64,000 nt of DNA from positions 373,623-437,622 of the forward strand of contig NZ_KE386978.1 in NCBI RefSeq assembly GCF_000429865.1, given 5' to 3'. The stretch is from Cucumibacter marinus DSM 18995 (lineage in GTDB: Bacteria > Pseudomonadota > Alphaproteobacteria > Rhizobiales > Devosiaceae). How positions within the stretch are numbered: the first letter of the stretch is position 1; each line of letters begins with the position of its first letter. The position numbers were made by a program, and so were the translations under genes. The notes under the pieces were generated by a model. The model worked only from the letters and a program-made list of their open reading frames with translations. It searched no databases and was not told where the DNA came from. Positions 7,643 to 16,761 of the stretch are shown here, one piece after another.

Positions 7643-8308
7643 TTGACTGAGCAAGATTTCGCCCAAAACGTCGTCACGCCCGAAGACGTGACCTATGTCG
7701 TGACCGATATCGAGACCGATGGGCATTCGCCCTTGCGCAATTCGATGCTGAGTTTTGCCAGTGTCGCAGTGGCGCGGGATGGCTCGGAACGCGGCGAGTT
7801 CGAGGCCGTGCTGGCCCCGCTCGACGGCCGCGAACCCGATCCGCGCACCATGGAGTGGTGGAAGGGCTTTCCCGAGGCCTATGCCGCCGCGACGACCGAT
7901 CCCGAGCCCGCCGAGACCGTGATGGCGGAGTATGCGGACTGGGTTGAAGCCTTGCCCGGCGAGAAGGTCTTTTGCGCCGCGCCGATCATGTTCGACGGGC
8001 CGTGGATGGATCACTATCTCGACCGTTTCGCCGAGGCGCGGGCGCTGGGCGGCCCCTTTGCCGGGCGGCAATTGTTCCGCGGCGGCGGCATCTGCCTTTA
8101 CACCATGGCGGGTACGCTGCGCGGCGCGCCTTATCTCAACTGGGGCATGCAGCGCCTGCCCACATGGTGCTATGGGGACATCCCCCACACCCATCATGCC
8201 ATCGACGATGCGCGGGGCTTCGCCCAGGTGCTCGTCAACCTGTTCAAGATCGCGGGCGAGCTGCCCGGTATTCCGGAAGCGGCACCGGCCACAGGAGGCC
8301 CGGCATGA
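7643..8308 (+). CDS. DEDDh 3'-5' exonuclease-like protein, copy 1
   Basis: 221-residue RNase T / DNA polymerase III epsilon-type exonuclease domain. All DEDDh residues are present: D and E in DIETDG (about 23-28), the second Asp in MFDGPWMDHYL, and the closing histidine/aspartate in HHAIDDARGFA. Such enzymes remove nucleotides from 3' ends of DNA or RNA. Starts at TTG 7643, with AAGGGGG about nine bases upstream; no ATG is available before the conserved VTYVVTDIE. The stop overlaps the start of copy 2 (ATGA), so the pair is translationally coupled. Substrate unknown. Confidence 0.78.
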   Translation: MTEQDFAQNVVTPEDVTYVVTDIETDGHSPLRNSMLSFASVAVARDGSERGEFEAVLAPLDGREPDPRTMEWWKGFPEAYAAATTDPEPAETVMAEYADWVEALPGEKVFCAAPIMFDGPWMDHYLDRFAEARALGGPFAGRQLFRGGGICLYTMAGTLRGAPYLNWGMQRLPTWCYGDIPHTHHAIDDARGFAQVLVNLFKIAGELPGIPEAAPATGGPA

Positions 8309-8916
8309 GCGAGATCGTGACCTATGTCGTCACCGATATCGAGACCAACGGGTTGAGCCCGATCCGGCACTCCATGCTCAGCCTTGCCTCGGTCGCCATC
8401 GATCAGGACGGCAACACGCTCAGCGAATTCGAGGCTAATCTCAGCCCGTTGACAGACCGGACCACCGATCAGGTGACAGATGAATTCTGGACCCGCCAAC
8501 CGGAAGCGCATGCGGCCGCGACAACAGGTGCCGAACCGGCTGACAATGTGATGGCGCGCTATCGCCGCTGGGTCGAAGGCTTGCCGCGCCCACGGCTTTT
8601 CGCGGCCCGGCCTCTGGCCTTTGATGGCGGATTTGTCGACCACTATCTAGACCGGTTCACGGGCTGCCGCACCTTTTGGGGCGACGAGCATACCACGCCG
8701 CTATTCGATGGGGCCGGACTCGATATGGCGAGCTTTGCCGCCGCGCTGATGGGCCCCGAGCATGTCACCAAGACCCGCGCCAGCTTCGAGACAAGCTGGT
8801 ATGGCGGGCACGATCATTCCCATAAGGCAATCGAGGATGCGCGTGGCTACGCCGCCGTGCTCGGCCGCCTTCTCAAACTGTCCACCGGCGCCCGAGGCGC
8901 CATTCAAACCGCATAG
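8305..8916 (+). CDS. DEDDh 3'-5' exonuclease-like protein, copy 2
   Basis: 203-residue paralogue of the preceding gene; both begin their domain with VTYVVTDIET and share SML-S-ASVA, the FDG..DHYLDRF segment and the HxxxxxDARGxA ending. The catalytic set is intact (DIETNG, AFDGGFVDHYL, HSHKAIEDARGYA). Start at ATG 8305 with ACAGGAGG at 8291-8298, overlapping copy 1 by four bases. pheT begins nine bases after its stop, so transcription probably continues into pheT. A tandem duplication followed by divergence is the simplest origin; the copies may form a heterodimer, as DEDDh enzymes often dimerise. Confidence 0.8.
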   Translation: MSEIVTYVVTDIETNGLSPIRHSMLSLASVAIDQDGNTLSEFEANLSPLTDRTTDQVTDEFWTRQPEAHAAATTGAEPADNVMARYRRWVEGLPRPRLFAARPLAFDGGFVDHYLDRFTGCRTFWGDEHTTPLFDGAGLDMASFAAALMGPEHVTKTRASFETSWYGGHDHSHKAIEDARGYAAVLGRLLKLSTGARGAIQTA

Positions 8917-8925
8917 GCTGGCGAG

Positions 8926-11346
8926 ATGAAATTCACCATCGATTGGCTCAAGGACCACCTCGACACCGAGGCAAGCAATGCCGAGATCATCGACACCCTG
9001 ACCATGGTCGGGCTCGAGGTCGAGGAGGTTGAAGACCAGGCCAAGGCGCTCGCCCCGTTTGTCACCGCCTATGTGATCTCGGCGGAAAAGCACCCCAATG
9101 CCGACAAGCTGAAGCTGTGCAAGGTCGATACCGGCTCTGGCGAGCCGGTACAGGTCGTTTGTGGCGCGCCCAATGCACGCACCGGCATGAAGGGCGTGTT
9201 CGCGGCGCCGGGCAGCTATATTCCGGGCTCCGATTTCACCCTGCAAAAAGGCGTCATCCGCGGCGAGGCGAGCAATGGCATGCTGTGTTCGGAGCGCGAA
9301 TTGCTGCTCTCCGAAGATCATGACGGGATCATCGAACTGCCCGAGGACGCGCCGGTCGGCGTGCCCTATACCGACTATGCCGGGATCGACGGCGTGGTGA
9401 TCGATATCGCGATCACCCCGAACCGGGGCGATTGCACCGGCGTCTATGGCATCGCCCGCGATCTGGCCGCCGCCGGCATCGGCGAACTCAAGGACGGGTC
9501 GGTCAAACCGGTCCCTTCTTCTTCGGCCGAAACCCCCTCGATCGAACTGCGCTTCCCCGGATCGGACAATCCGGCCTGTCTGATGTTCGCGGGCCGGCTG
9601 GTCAAGAACATCAAGAACGGCCCCTCGCCCGATTGGCTGCAGCAGCGCCTGATCGCCGTCGGGCTGCGGCCGATCAATGCGCTTGTCGATATCACCAACT
9701 ATGTCTCCCTGGACCGGGGCCGGCCGCTCCACGTTTATGACGCCGACAAGCTCAAGGGCCAGATGCATGTGCGCATGGCCGAAAACGGCGAGAGCTTCCT
9801 CGGCCTTGACGGCAAGACCCACACCCTCGACGAGACCATGTGTGTGGTCGCGGATGATAATGGCGTATTGGGCCTTGGCGGCGTGCTTGGCGGTGAGGAC
9901 ACCGGCTGCACCGAAGAAACCACCAATGTGTTGATCGAATGCGCGTTCTGGGACCCGATGTCGATCGCCCAGACCGGGCGCAAGACCGGCATCGTCACCG
10001 ATGCGCGCTACCGGCTCGAGCGCAATGTCGACCCGGCCTTTGTCGAGCCGGGCCTTGAACTGGCCACCCAGCTCGTGCTCGATTTCTGCGGCGGCGAAGC
10101 GGCGAAGCCCTTCATCGCGGGCAAGGCGGAAGCGCCCGAGACAATCATCGATTTCCCGCTTTCCGAAATCAAGCGGCTGACCGGGCTCGATATCAAATTC
10201 CCCGAGATCAAGGCGTTCCTCACAAGGCTCGGCTTCTGGGTCACGGGCAGTGGCGATGTGGTCAAGGTGGCGGTGCCGTCCTGGCGTGCCGATGTCGAGC
10301 AGAAGGCCGATCTGGTTGAAGAGGTCATGCGCATGGCCGGGGTCGACCGCGTGCCGGTCGATCCGCTGCCGCGCCTCTCTTCGGTCGCCCCGAAAATGCT
10401 GACTGTCATCCAGAACCGGCGGCGCATCGCCCGGCGGGCGCTGGCGGCGCGCGGGCTCGACGAAGCGGTCACCTGGTCGTTCATCGAGCATGAGCATGCG
10501 GTCGCGTTTGGTGGCGGCGGCCAGGATCTGCAGCTTGCCAACCCCATCGCCTCCGAACTGACCGATATGCGCCCCTCCCTCCTGCCGGGGTTGATCAGCG
10601 CAGCGCGGCGCAATTCTCATCGCGGCTTTGGCGAGTTGGGGCTGTTCGAGGTCGGTCAGGTGTTCGAAAACGACACCCCCGAAGGCCAGCACAATCATGC
10701 CACGGGCCTGCGCACCGGCACGGCGCGCTTTGGCGCCACCGGCCGGCACTGGCGCCACAAGGCGGAAAAGGTCGATGTGTTCGAGGCCAAGGCCGATGCG
10801 GCCGCGGTACTCGAGGCGCTGGGCTTCGACACCTCCACCGTGCAGGTGGTCGCCGAACCCGCCACCTGGTCGCATCCGGGACGGGGCGGACGTTTCCAGC
10901 TTGGCCCCAAGCGCATCATCGCCTGGTTCGGCGAGGTGCACCCCAGGCTGCTTGCCGAAATGGACATTGCTGGGCCGGTTGCCGCCTTCGAGATCGATCT
11001 CGACGCCATCCCCGAGCCCAAGGTCAAGCCGACCAAGGCCAAGCCGGCGCTCGACGTGTCCGATCTGATGGCGGTGAAGCGCGATTTCGCCTTCGTCGTC
11101 GACCGCTCGGTCGAGGCGGCGAAGATCGTCAAGTCGGCACGCGGGGCCGACAAGGGGCTGATCACCGATGTGACCGTTTTCGACCTGTTCGAAGGCGCTT
11201 CGCTCGGCGAAGACCGCAAATCGGTCGCCATCGAGGTGACGCTGCAGCCCAAGGACAAGACCCTCACCGATGCAGAGATCGAGGCCGTGGGCAATTCGAT
11301 TGTCGCGGCAGTCGAGAAAGCCACCGGCGGTGCGCTGCGCGGCTGA
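8926..11346 (+). CDS. pheT: Phenylalanine--tRNA ligase beta subunit
   Basis: Beta chain of phenylalanyl-tRNA synthetase, 806 residues, full length for the family. Domains in order: N-terminal part of B1 with the EMAP/OB tRNA-binding domain at ~40-150 (VISAEKHPNADKLKLCKV), B3/B4 editing domain at ~210-385 that clears mischarged Tyr-tRNA-Phe, B5 at ~400-470, catalytic-like core to ~680, and the anticodon-binding FDX-ACB domain at ~710-805 (SDLMAVKRDFAFVVD). Closely follows the second exonuclease gene and ends at a strong hairpin terminator. Separated from pheS by four genes, unlike the adjacent arrangement in most bacteria. Confidence 0.97.
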   Translation: MKFTIDWLKDHLDTEASNAEIIDTLTMVGLEVEEVEDQAKALAPFVTAYVISAEKHPNADKLKLCKVDTGSGEPVQVVCGAPNARTGMKGVFAAPGSYIPGSDFTLQKGVIRGEASNGMLCSERELLLSEDHDGIIELPEDAPVGVPYTDYAGIDGVVIDIAITPNRGDCTGVYGIARDLAAAGIGELKDGSVKPVPSSSAETPSIELRFPGSDNPACLMFAGRLVKNIKNGPSPDWLQQRLIAVGLRPINALVDITNYVSLDRGRPLHVYDADKLKGQMHVRMAENGESFLGLDGKTHTLDETMCVVADDNGVLGLGGVLGGEDTGCTEETTNVLIECAFWDPMSIAQTGRKTGIVTDARYRLERNVDPAFVEPGLELATQLVLDFCGGEAAKPFIAGKAEAPETIIDFPLSEIKRLTGLDIKFPEIKAFLTRLGFWVTGSGDVVKVAVPSWRADVEQKADLVEEVMRMAGVDRVPVDPLPRLSSVAPKMLTVIQNRRRIARRALAARGLDEAVTWSFIEHEHAVAFGGGGQDLQLANPIASELTDMRPSLLPGLISAARRNSHRGFGELGLFEVGQVFENDTPEGQHNHATGLRTGTARFGATGRHWRHKAEKVDVFEAKADAAAVLEALGFDTSTVQVVAEPATWSHPGRGGRFQLGPKRIIAWFGEVHPRLLAEMDIAGPVAAFEIDLDAIPEPKVKPTKAKPALDVSDLMAVKRDFAFVVDRSVEAAKIVKSARGADKGLITDVTVFDLFEGASLGEDRKSVAIEVTLQPKDKTLTDAEIEAVGNSIVAAVEKATGGALRG

Positions 11347-11370
11347 TACGGGTCACGATTGTCGAATCAC

Positions 11371-11398
11371 AAAGGCAGGGGCACGCCCCTGCCTTTTT
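11371..11398. terminator. Terminator between convergent pheT and glycosyltransferase genes
   Basis: 11-bp stem AAAGGCAGGGG (11371-11381) and CCCCTGCCTTT (11386-11396), CACG loop, followed by TTTTT. The AAA on the left gives a short T-run on the other strand, so it may work in both directions. Confidence 0.85.
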
Positions 11399-11406
11399 GC
11401 TGCCGG

Positions 11407-12234
11407 TCAGTCGAGGCCGCGCTTGGCCAGCTCCTGAGCAAAGAAGCTGCCCGGCGCCGGGGCCCGCAATTCGCTCGAGCCGCGCCCGGTCAGCGCGCTG
11501 CGCCACATGTGAACGCCGAGGGTTCTCTCAGTCACGACCCCTTCAATCCCCGTACCCGGTTCGAGCAGATCCGCCGCACGGCCATATCCGAGGGGGTAGA
11601 AGACGTCGCAGGGTTGCGCCCTGCCGATCAGGCCCTGTTGCCTCAGGAAATGAGTGAGCGGTGCCGGTCCGGTCACCCCGAACTGCATGTGATGCAGCGG
11701 TACGTTCTGGCCGAAGGCCTTGCGCAGCCCGATCTCTGCCCGCCGCCAGAACGGGACGCCGGGCGGTATGGCATCGCTGTCGAACAGGGCCAGCATGGCG
11801 GCGAGCACCGGGCTGTCCGCGGGCAGGCCCAGCACCGCGTTGTTGATCTCGGCCCGCCATAGATTGCGCCAGCCGGGGTCCTCGGCGATGCCATAGACAT
11901 GATCACTCAGACCGGCAAAGGGGCGGATGCAGAGCATGTCGCAATCGGCCCACAGCCCGGCGCCGCGTTTCAACAGTTCGAGCCGGAAAAGGTCCGAGAA
12001 GACCGCAGGGCTGCGATTGTCCTTGTAAAAGAACATGCGGTCGCGTCCCGTCACCTCGCCGGCATCGCGCCAGTTGATACCGGCGGGCAGGTCGTCGGGG
12101 CGATCATAGGCATAGAGGTCGACCCTATGGCCCTGTTCGGCGAAGCTTGAAAGGCAAAGTCTTTCAAGCCAGCCCAGCGGCCCGTGCCAGAACGAGCAGA
12201 TGACCGGCAGATCGTTCCCCTCGCTCCCGCTCAT
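11407..12234 (-). CDS. DXD-type glycosyltransferase (GT32/OCH1-like sugar-binding region)
   Basis: 275-residue cytoplasmic glycosyltransferase. The block LLKRGAGLWADCDMLCIRPF contains a D-x-D motif (DCD) in the context typical of the Gly_transf_sug/GT32 family, which transfers a nucleotide-activated sugar using a divalent metal. An upstream in-frame extension of 45 residues is rejected: ATG 12234 overlaps the stop of the preceding glycosyltransferase by four bases (ATGA), which fits coupled translation. With the GT8 gene upstream and the O-antigen-ligase-like gene nearby, a surface polysaccharide or lipopolysaccharide role is likely. Donor and acceptor unknown. Confidence 0.8.
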   Translation of the reverse strand: MSGSEGNDLPVICSFWHGPLGWLERLCLSSFAEQGHRVDLYAYDRPDDLPAGINWRDAGEVTGRDRMFFYKDNRSPAVFSDLFRLELLKRGAGLWADCDMLCIRPFAGLSDHVYGIAEDPGWRNLWRAEINNAVLGLPADSPVLAAMLALFDSDAIPPGVPFWRRAEIGLRKAFGQNVPLHHMQFGVTGPAPLTHFLRQQGLIGRAQPCDVFYPLGYGRAADLLEPGTGIEGVVTERTLGVHMWRSALTGRGSSELRAPAPGSFFAQELAKRGLD

Positions 12235-13115
12235 TTCATCCCGAGACGCTTCTTGAAGAAGTCGATCCACCATTTTTTCCACCGGTAGCGCATGTAGCGG
12301 TAGAAGAGCTCGTTGGTCATGGTGTGCCGGTACATGCCGGCAAAGGCCACGCCCGAGACCAGGTTCCACGGCCGGAACTCACCGGTGTAATGCAGGATCG
12401 CGACATTGTGGACGTGGGAGGTCGAGCGCGGATTGAGCAGGTTCCAGATCGGCTCGAGCGCCAGCCAGTTGTCCATGAAGATCAGGTTCAATAGATCCTG
12501 GTCGTAATAGAGCCGGTCAGCGGCACCGTTCTCCACCAGCTTCTCATAGACCTTCATCGGTTCGGCTTCGCGCCAGCCTTGGCGGTCGATCACCAGCATG
12601 CCGGAATTGAAATAGCGGTCCGCGGGGTCGAACAGATCGGCCTTTGTCTTGTGGGCCATGTCGCGCCCGGAGATGATCGAGACCGACCAGGGGTCGGCGA
12701 CCGCTGCGATGGGATGACCTTCGAGGTCGAGCTCATAGAGCTGCTCGATGGGGGCGCGCACCATCATGTCGCAATCGAGATAGATCACGCGATCGATTTC
12801 GGGCGGCAGGATCTCATCGATCATCAGCCGGCCATAGACGATCAGCGGCCAGCGCTGATGGGCGCTGGCATTGCCGAAGCGCTCGAGAAAGACCGCGTTT
12901 GTGTCGAGATCATAATAGTGCAGGGCGGCGCCGAACTCGGGGGGGATCTTGTCGAGATCGGCGCGCTGCACATCGTTGAGCGTCTGGTGGAACAGGTGGA
13001 AATTGAGGTCTCCCCGCCTCTTGGTGGACAGACAGATCGAGCGCATCAATGCATAGGCTGGCGCCCAGAAATGTCCGTCAAATGCCAGAACGATGTGGAT
13101 CGGCTTGCCGCTCAT
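12231..13115 (-). CDS. Glycosyltransferase family 8 protein
   Basis: 294 residues, GT8 family (relatives of lipopolysaccharide galactosyl/glucosyltransferases such as RfaJ). Seen: N-terminal IHIVLAFDGHFW nucleotide-binding start, the YLDCDMMV DXD metal motif near residue 114, RYFNSGMLVI near 165, and the late HYTGEFRPW segment. The C-terminus is strongly basic and aromatic (YRWKKWWIDFFKKR), probably a peripheral membrane anchor. First gene of a two-gene leftward operon with the GT32-like gene. Divergent from the O-antigen-ligase-like gene across about 165 bases. Sugar specificity cannot be read from sequence. Confidence 0.88.
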   Translation of the reverse strand: MSGKPIHIVLAFDGHFWAPAYALMRSICLSTKRRGDLNFHLFHQTLNDVQRADLDKIPPEFGAALHYYDLDTNAVFLERFGNASAHQRWPLIVYGRLMIDEILPPEIDRVIYLDCDMMVRAPIEQLYELDLEGHPIAAVADPWSVSIISGRDMAHKTKADLFDPADRYFNSGMLVIDRQGWREAEPMKVYEKLVENGAADRLYYDQDLLNLIFMDNWLALEPIWNLLNPRSTSHVHNVAILHYTGEFRPWNLVSGVAFAGMYRHTMTNELFYRYMRYRWKKWWIDFFKKRLGMK

Positions 13116-13280
13116 ACTGCCCTCTCAGCCCGGAGGCCGTTCCTTATCACATTGACCGCCGGCGGCAATGGCGACGGCCCGGTTCCAGCCCATAGGATTT
13201 GAGCGGACTTGCACCCGCTTGTCGTGCAGGCTAACCCTCACCTGCCTGTAGCCGTTCCGGCCCGCACCAAAGGGGTATTT

Positions 13281-14534
13281 GTGAGTCATCGAGCCATCTT
13301 CGGCTGGCTGTTCCTTCCGGTCGCAACGCTGAGCCTGGCGCTGTTCAACACGATGAGCGCCTATGTGCTGATGCTGATGGCGCTGCTGGCTCCGCTGGTT
13401 GTGCCGGGCCTGGCGCCCTGGCGCGCTGCCTGGGGTAATATCGCGGTCAAGGGATTCATCCTCGCTTTCGGGCTGGTCGGGCTCGCCTCGGGGCTGAGGG
13501 CCGTCGTTGCAGGAGACGTTGAAGCGCTTTCCGCGCTCGTCAATTTCCTGCCCTTTGCCCTGGCGCCGCTTGCCGCCATGGCGATCGTTCAGGCTGGGCA
13601 CGCCAATGCATCGCGATGGCTCAGCATTCTCAGCCTGCTGGCGGTCCTGGCCGGGTTTGCGGTTGGCTTGGAGCAAGCCCTGATCGAGGGTGCGCGCCGT
13701 TCCAGCGGCTTTGACGACAATCCGATATGGCTCGGGGATTTCGCCGTCCTGTTCGGCTTCCTCGCGGCCACGGGCGTCTTCGCCTTCCGCCCCGTCTGGC
13801 GTTTCTTGTTCCTTGCCGGGCCAGCCATAGCCGTTGTGACCGTGGTGCTATCCGGCACGCGCGGCGCGGCCCTCGCCTATGCCGCAGGGCTTGTCGTCTT
13901 TGCCGGCTTCTCGGCCATTGCGCTGCGCCGCCATCCCGGGCGCTGGCCGGTACTCGGTATTGCGGCAGTGGCGATTGTCGGCGCAGCCCTGATTGCCGTC
14001 CCGCGGCTGGATCTTGACCGGTTCACGGCCATCCCTTCGCTGATCACGACCGGATTGACCGAAGGCGCGACAGAGGACCGTTCCGCCAACCACCGGCTCG
14101 AGTTCCTCAAGGCCGGTGCAGGCGCGTTCGCCCAGTCCCCGGTCTATGGCCATGGCTGGAACGCCAAGTTTTCCGCCGCCGAGCCGATGATGGCGGAGTT
14201 CGCGCGTCAGGAGAATGACGGTGCGGGCTTCATGCATCTGCATAACGACCCGCTCAACTTCGCGGTCGGGCTGGGGCTGATCGGATTGCTCGGATATGCG
14301 GTTGTCATGCTGGCGCCGCTGATCGCGGTCTGGCAGTCACCCCGCGACAGTCAATTCTTCCAACGCAGCTACGCCATGGTCAGCCTCGTTGCCATTATCG
14401 GCGCTGCCGGTATGACCGACTCCATGTTCCAGTTCGAGGCACCAAAAGTGCTTTATGTGACGATGGCGATGATCATCCTGTTCGGGCTCAGGGACGAGCC
14501 GGTCCGGCCCGCCCCCAGAATCGAGACCGGTTAG
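13281..14534 (+). CDS. O-antigen ligase/polymerase-like membrane protein
   Basis: Polytopic inner-membrane protein of about 417 residues with roughly ten hydrophobic segments. A Wzy_C/WaaL-type periplasmic loop is at about residues 270-330: SANHRLEFLKAG, then YGHGWNAKF and HLHNDPLNFAVGLGLIGLL, the last matching the conserved HN-x3-L motif. Such proteins join undecaprenyl-linked glycans to lipid A core or polymerise them. GTG 13281 is preferred because AAAGGGG lies five bases upstream; the TTG at 13209 would add 24 residues unlike a membrane start. Next to two glycosyltransferases. Ends tail-to-tail with the aldo/keto reductase, sharing TTAG. Confidence 0.8.
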   Translation: MSHRAIFGWLFLPVATLSLALFNTMSAYVLMLMALLAPLVVPGLAPWRAAWGNIAVKGFILAFGLVGLASGLRAVVAGDVEALSALVNFLPFALAPLAAMAIVQAGHANASRWLSILSLLAVLAGFAVGLEQALIEGARRSSGFDDNPIWLGDFAVLFGFLAATGVFAFRPVWRFLFLAGPAIAVVTVVLSGTRGAALAYAAGLVVFAGFSAIALRRHPGRWPVLGIAAVAIVGAALIAVPRLDLDRFTAIPSLITTGLTEGATEDRSANHRLEFLKAGAGAFAQSPVYGHGWNAKFSAAEPMMAEFARQENDGAGFMHLHNDPLNFAVGLGLIGLLGYAVVMLAPLIAVWQSPRDSQFFQRSYAMVSLVAIIGAAGMTDSMFQFEAPKVLYVTMAMIILFGLRDEPVRPAPRIETG

Positions 14535-15568
14535 CGCAGCCAGCCCTGCGGGCGGGGATGCAGTTCCATCAGCCCATTGATGGTCGCAGCATCGATCTCG
14601 GCGATTTCCTCGTCGCTCAATGTCAGATTGTCGAGCACGCCGAGATTGTCCTTGAGTTGCTCGAGCGTGCGCACGCCGATAAGCGCCGAGGTCATTTCGG
14701 AGCGCCGCAGCACCCAGGACAGGGCCAGCTGCACCATGGACTGGCCGCGCCGTTCGGCGATGGCGCCGAGGTTTTCGACCGCCTCGAGCACATTGGGTTC
14801 GATATGGCTCTGGCGCAGGGACGAATTGGCCTCCTCGGCGCGGGTGCCGGACTTGGCGCCACGATTATATTTGCCGCTCAACACCCCCTGGGCCAGCGGG
14901 GAGAAGGCGATCATGCCGATACCCAGCTCGCCACAGGCATCGATGGTCTTGTCGTCCTCGATCCAGCGATTGAGGATCGAATAGGACGGCTGATGGATGG
15001 TGAGCGGCACGCCCATGTCCTTGAGGATCTGGTGGGCCTTGCGGGTTTCGGCCTCCGGATAGCTCGAAATCCCGACATAAAGCGCCTTGCCCTGATGCAC
15101 GAGACTCGCCAGCGCCCCCATGGTTTCCTCGAGCGGGGTTTCGGGGTCATAGCGGTGGGAATAGAAGATATCGACATAGTCGAGCCCCATGCGCTTGAGG
15201 CTCTGGTCGCAGCTGGCGATCAGATATTTGCGCGAGCCGAATTCGCCATAGGGCCCCTCCCACATCTCGTAACCGGCCTTGGATGAAATAATCATCTCAT
15301 CGCGATAGGGCTTGAAATCGCGCGCCAGCACCTGGCCGAACAACTCTTCGGAAGAGCCGGGAGGCGGGCCGTAATTGTTGGCGAGATCGAAATGGGTGAT
15401 GCCCTGGTCGAACGCGTAGCCGAGGATTTCGAAGGCGGAGGGATAATCGCGATTGCCGCCGAAATTCTGCCACAGCCCAAGCGAGACGACAGGGAGCTTG
15501 AGGCCCGAACGGCCTGAATAACGGTATTGCATGGCATCGTAACGCGACGCAGCGGCGCGGTAAGTCAT
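14531..15568 (-). CDS. Aldo/keto reductase, YghZ/L-glyceraldehyde 3-phosphate reductase type
   Basis: 345-residue NADPH-dependent aldo/keto reductase; length and motifs match E. coli YghZ (GpR), which reduces L-glyceraldehyde 3-phosphate and methylglyoxal. The catalytic tetrad is visible: D61 and Y66 in FDLANNYG, K97 in ISSKAGY, H138 in FYSHRYD. The C-terminal SALIGVRTLEQLKDNLG is the NADP-binding part. The longer frame starting at 15757 is rejected because MTYRAAASRYDAMQYR is the family N-terminus. Probably a monocistronic aldehyde-detoxification gene. Divergent from trhO. Confidence 0.9.
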   Translation of the reverse strand: MTYRAAASRYDAMQYRYSGRSGLKLPVVSLGLWQNFGGNRDYPSAFEILGYAFDQGITHFDLANNYGPPPGSSEELFGQVLARDFKPYRDEMIISSKAGYEMWEGPYGEFGSRKYLIASCDQSLKRMGLDYVDIFYSHRYDPETPLEETMGALASLVHQGKALYVGISSYPEAETRKAHQILKDMGVPLTIHQPSYSILNRWIEDDKTIDACGELGIGMIAFSPLAQGVLSGKYNRGAKSGTRAEEANSSLRQSHIEPNVLEAVENLGAIAERRGQSMVQLALSWVLRRSEMTSALIGVRTLEQLKDNLGVLDNLTLSDEEIAEIDAATINGLMELHPRPQGWLR

Positions 15569-15711
15569 TGGGGCATCTCCGAGAAAGAACCGGTAAACTC
15601 TGGCACAGGGCCAGAGCCGCATCAAGCAGACCAATTCTGCCCTATGCCTCCGCCCTTCCGCACCCAGGCCTGCGGCAAGGGGTGTCTTGGCGCGGGCAAT
15701 CGAGGAGTGAT

Positions 15712-16758
15712 ATGAGCGGCACAACACCCAGCAAGGCCGCCATTCCGATGCCCGCACAATGCCCCGTCACCATCGTTGCGCTCTACAAGTTCTGTCCCTT
15801 GCCGGACAGCGAGGCGCTGCGCGCACCCCTGCTGGCCCTGTGCGAAGCCGAAGGCATTCGCGGCACGCTCCTGCTGGCGCCCGAAGGGATCAACGGCACG
15901 GTCGCGGGGCCCGACACGGGCATCAGAAGACTGATCACTCATCTCGAGACGGACCCGGCCTGGGCCGGGCGGTTCGAAGGCGCCGAGGTCAAATATTCCC
16001 ACGCCGAGACCATGCCCTTTCCCCGGCTCAAGGTGCGGCTCAAAGCCGAGATCGTGACCCTCAGGGCACCCGAAGCCGATCCCAACACGCTTGCGGGCAC
16101 CTATGTGGCACCGAAAGACTGGAACGCTGTGATCAGCCGGGACGATGTCGTCGTGATCGACACACGCAATGATTACGAGGTGGCGATCGGCAGCTTCGCC
16201 AATGCCCTTGACCCCGGAACCAAAAGCTTCACCGAGTTCAAGCAATATGTCGAAGACGAGCTCGACCCGCGCTCGAACAAGGCGGTGGCGATGTATTGCA
16301 CCGGCGGCATCCGCTGCGAGAAGGCCTCGGCCTATCTGAGGCATAAGGGATTCGAGACGGTCTATCACCTCAAGGGCGGCATTCTCGCCTATCTCGAACA
16401 GGTGCCCGAAAATGAAAGCCTGTGGGACGGAGCCTGTTTCGTGTTCGACGAGCGGGTCTCGGTCACCCATGGGCTCAAGCCCGGCGAACATCAGCTGTGC
16501 CGCGCCTGCCGCATGCCGCTGACCGAACAGGACCGCGCCCATCCCGACCATGTCGAAGGCGTGCAATGCGTTCACTGTGTCGGGGAGAAGGGCGAGAGGG
16601 CCCGTCGCCGCGCCCGGGAACGCCAGCGCCAGATCGAGATCGCCCGTGCGCGCGGCCAGGCGCATATCGGGGATGACGCCAGAACCGCCGCTGAAAAGAA
16701 CAAGGCCGCCGCCAAGCGCAAGCGCGCCGCCGACCGGGCCCGCGCCACCAGGGCTTAG
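15712..16758 (+). CDS. trhO: tRNA uridine(34) hydroxylase (rhodanese-related)
   Basis: 348-residue member of the TrhO/YceA family, which makes 5-hydroxyuridine at position 34 of certain tRNAs with oxygen. N-terminal acylphosphatase-like region (VALYKFCPLP, then LLLAPEGINGTVAG) precedes a rhodanese domain whose active loop is MYCTGGIRCEKAS; the catalytic cysteine is residue 196 and C202 follows. After it comes a Cys-rich segment (LCRACRMPL, CVHC) and a lysine/arginine-rich C-terminal tail of about 45 residues, probably RNA-binding. Start at ATG 15712 with GAGGAG just upstream. Confidence 0.92.
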   Translation: MSGTTPSKAAIPMPAQCPVTIVALYKFCPLPDSEALRAPLLALCEAEGIRGTLLLAPEGINGTVAGPDTGIRRLITHLETDPAWAGRFEGAEVKYSHAETMPFPRLKVRLKAEIVTLRAPEADPNTLAGTYVAPKDWNAVISRDDVVVIDTRNDYEVAIGSFANALDPGTKSFTEFKQYVEDELDPRSNKAVAMYCTGGIRCEKASAYLRHKGFETVYHLKGGILAYLEQVPENESLWDGACFVFDERVSVTHGLKPGEHQLCRACRMPLTEQDRAHPDHVEGVQCVHCVGEKGERARRRARERQRQIEIARARGQAHIGDDARTAAEKNKAAAKRKRAADRARATRA

Positions 16759-16761
16759 AGT

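Noticed and set aside
8701..10941. 746-residue open frame antisense to pheT
   Set aside because: Mirror frame of a long GC-rich gene, composition dominated by His/Arg/Gly/Asp typical of shadows; pheT is certain.
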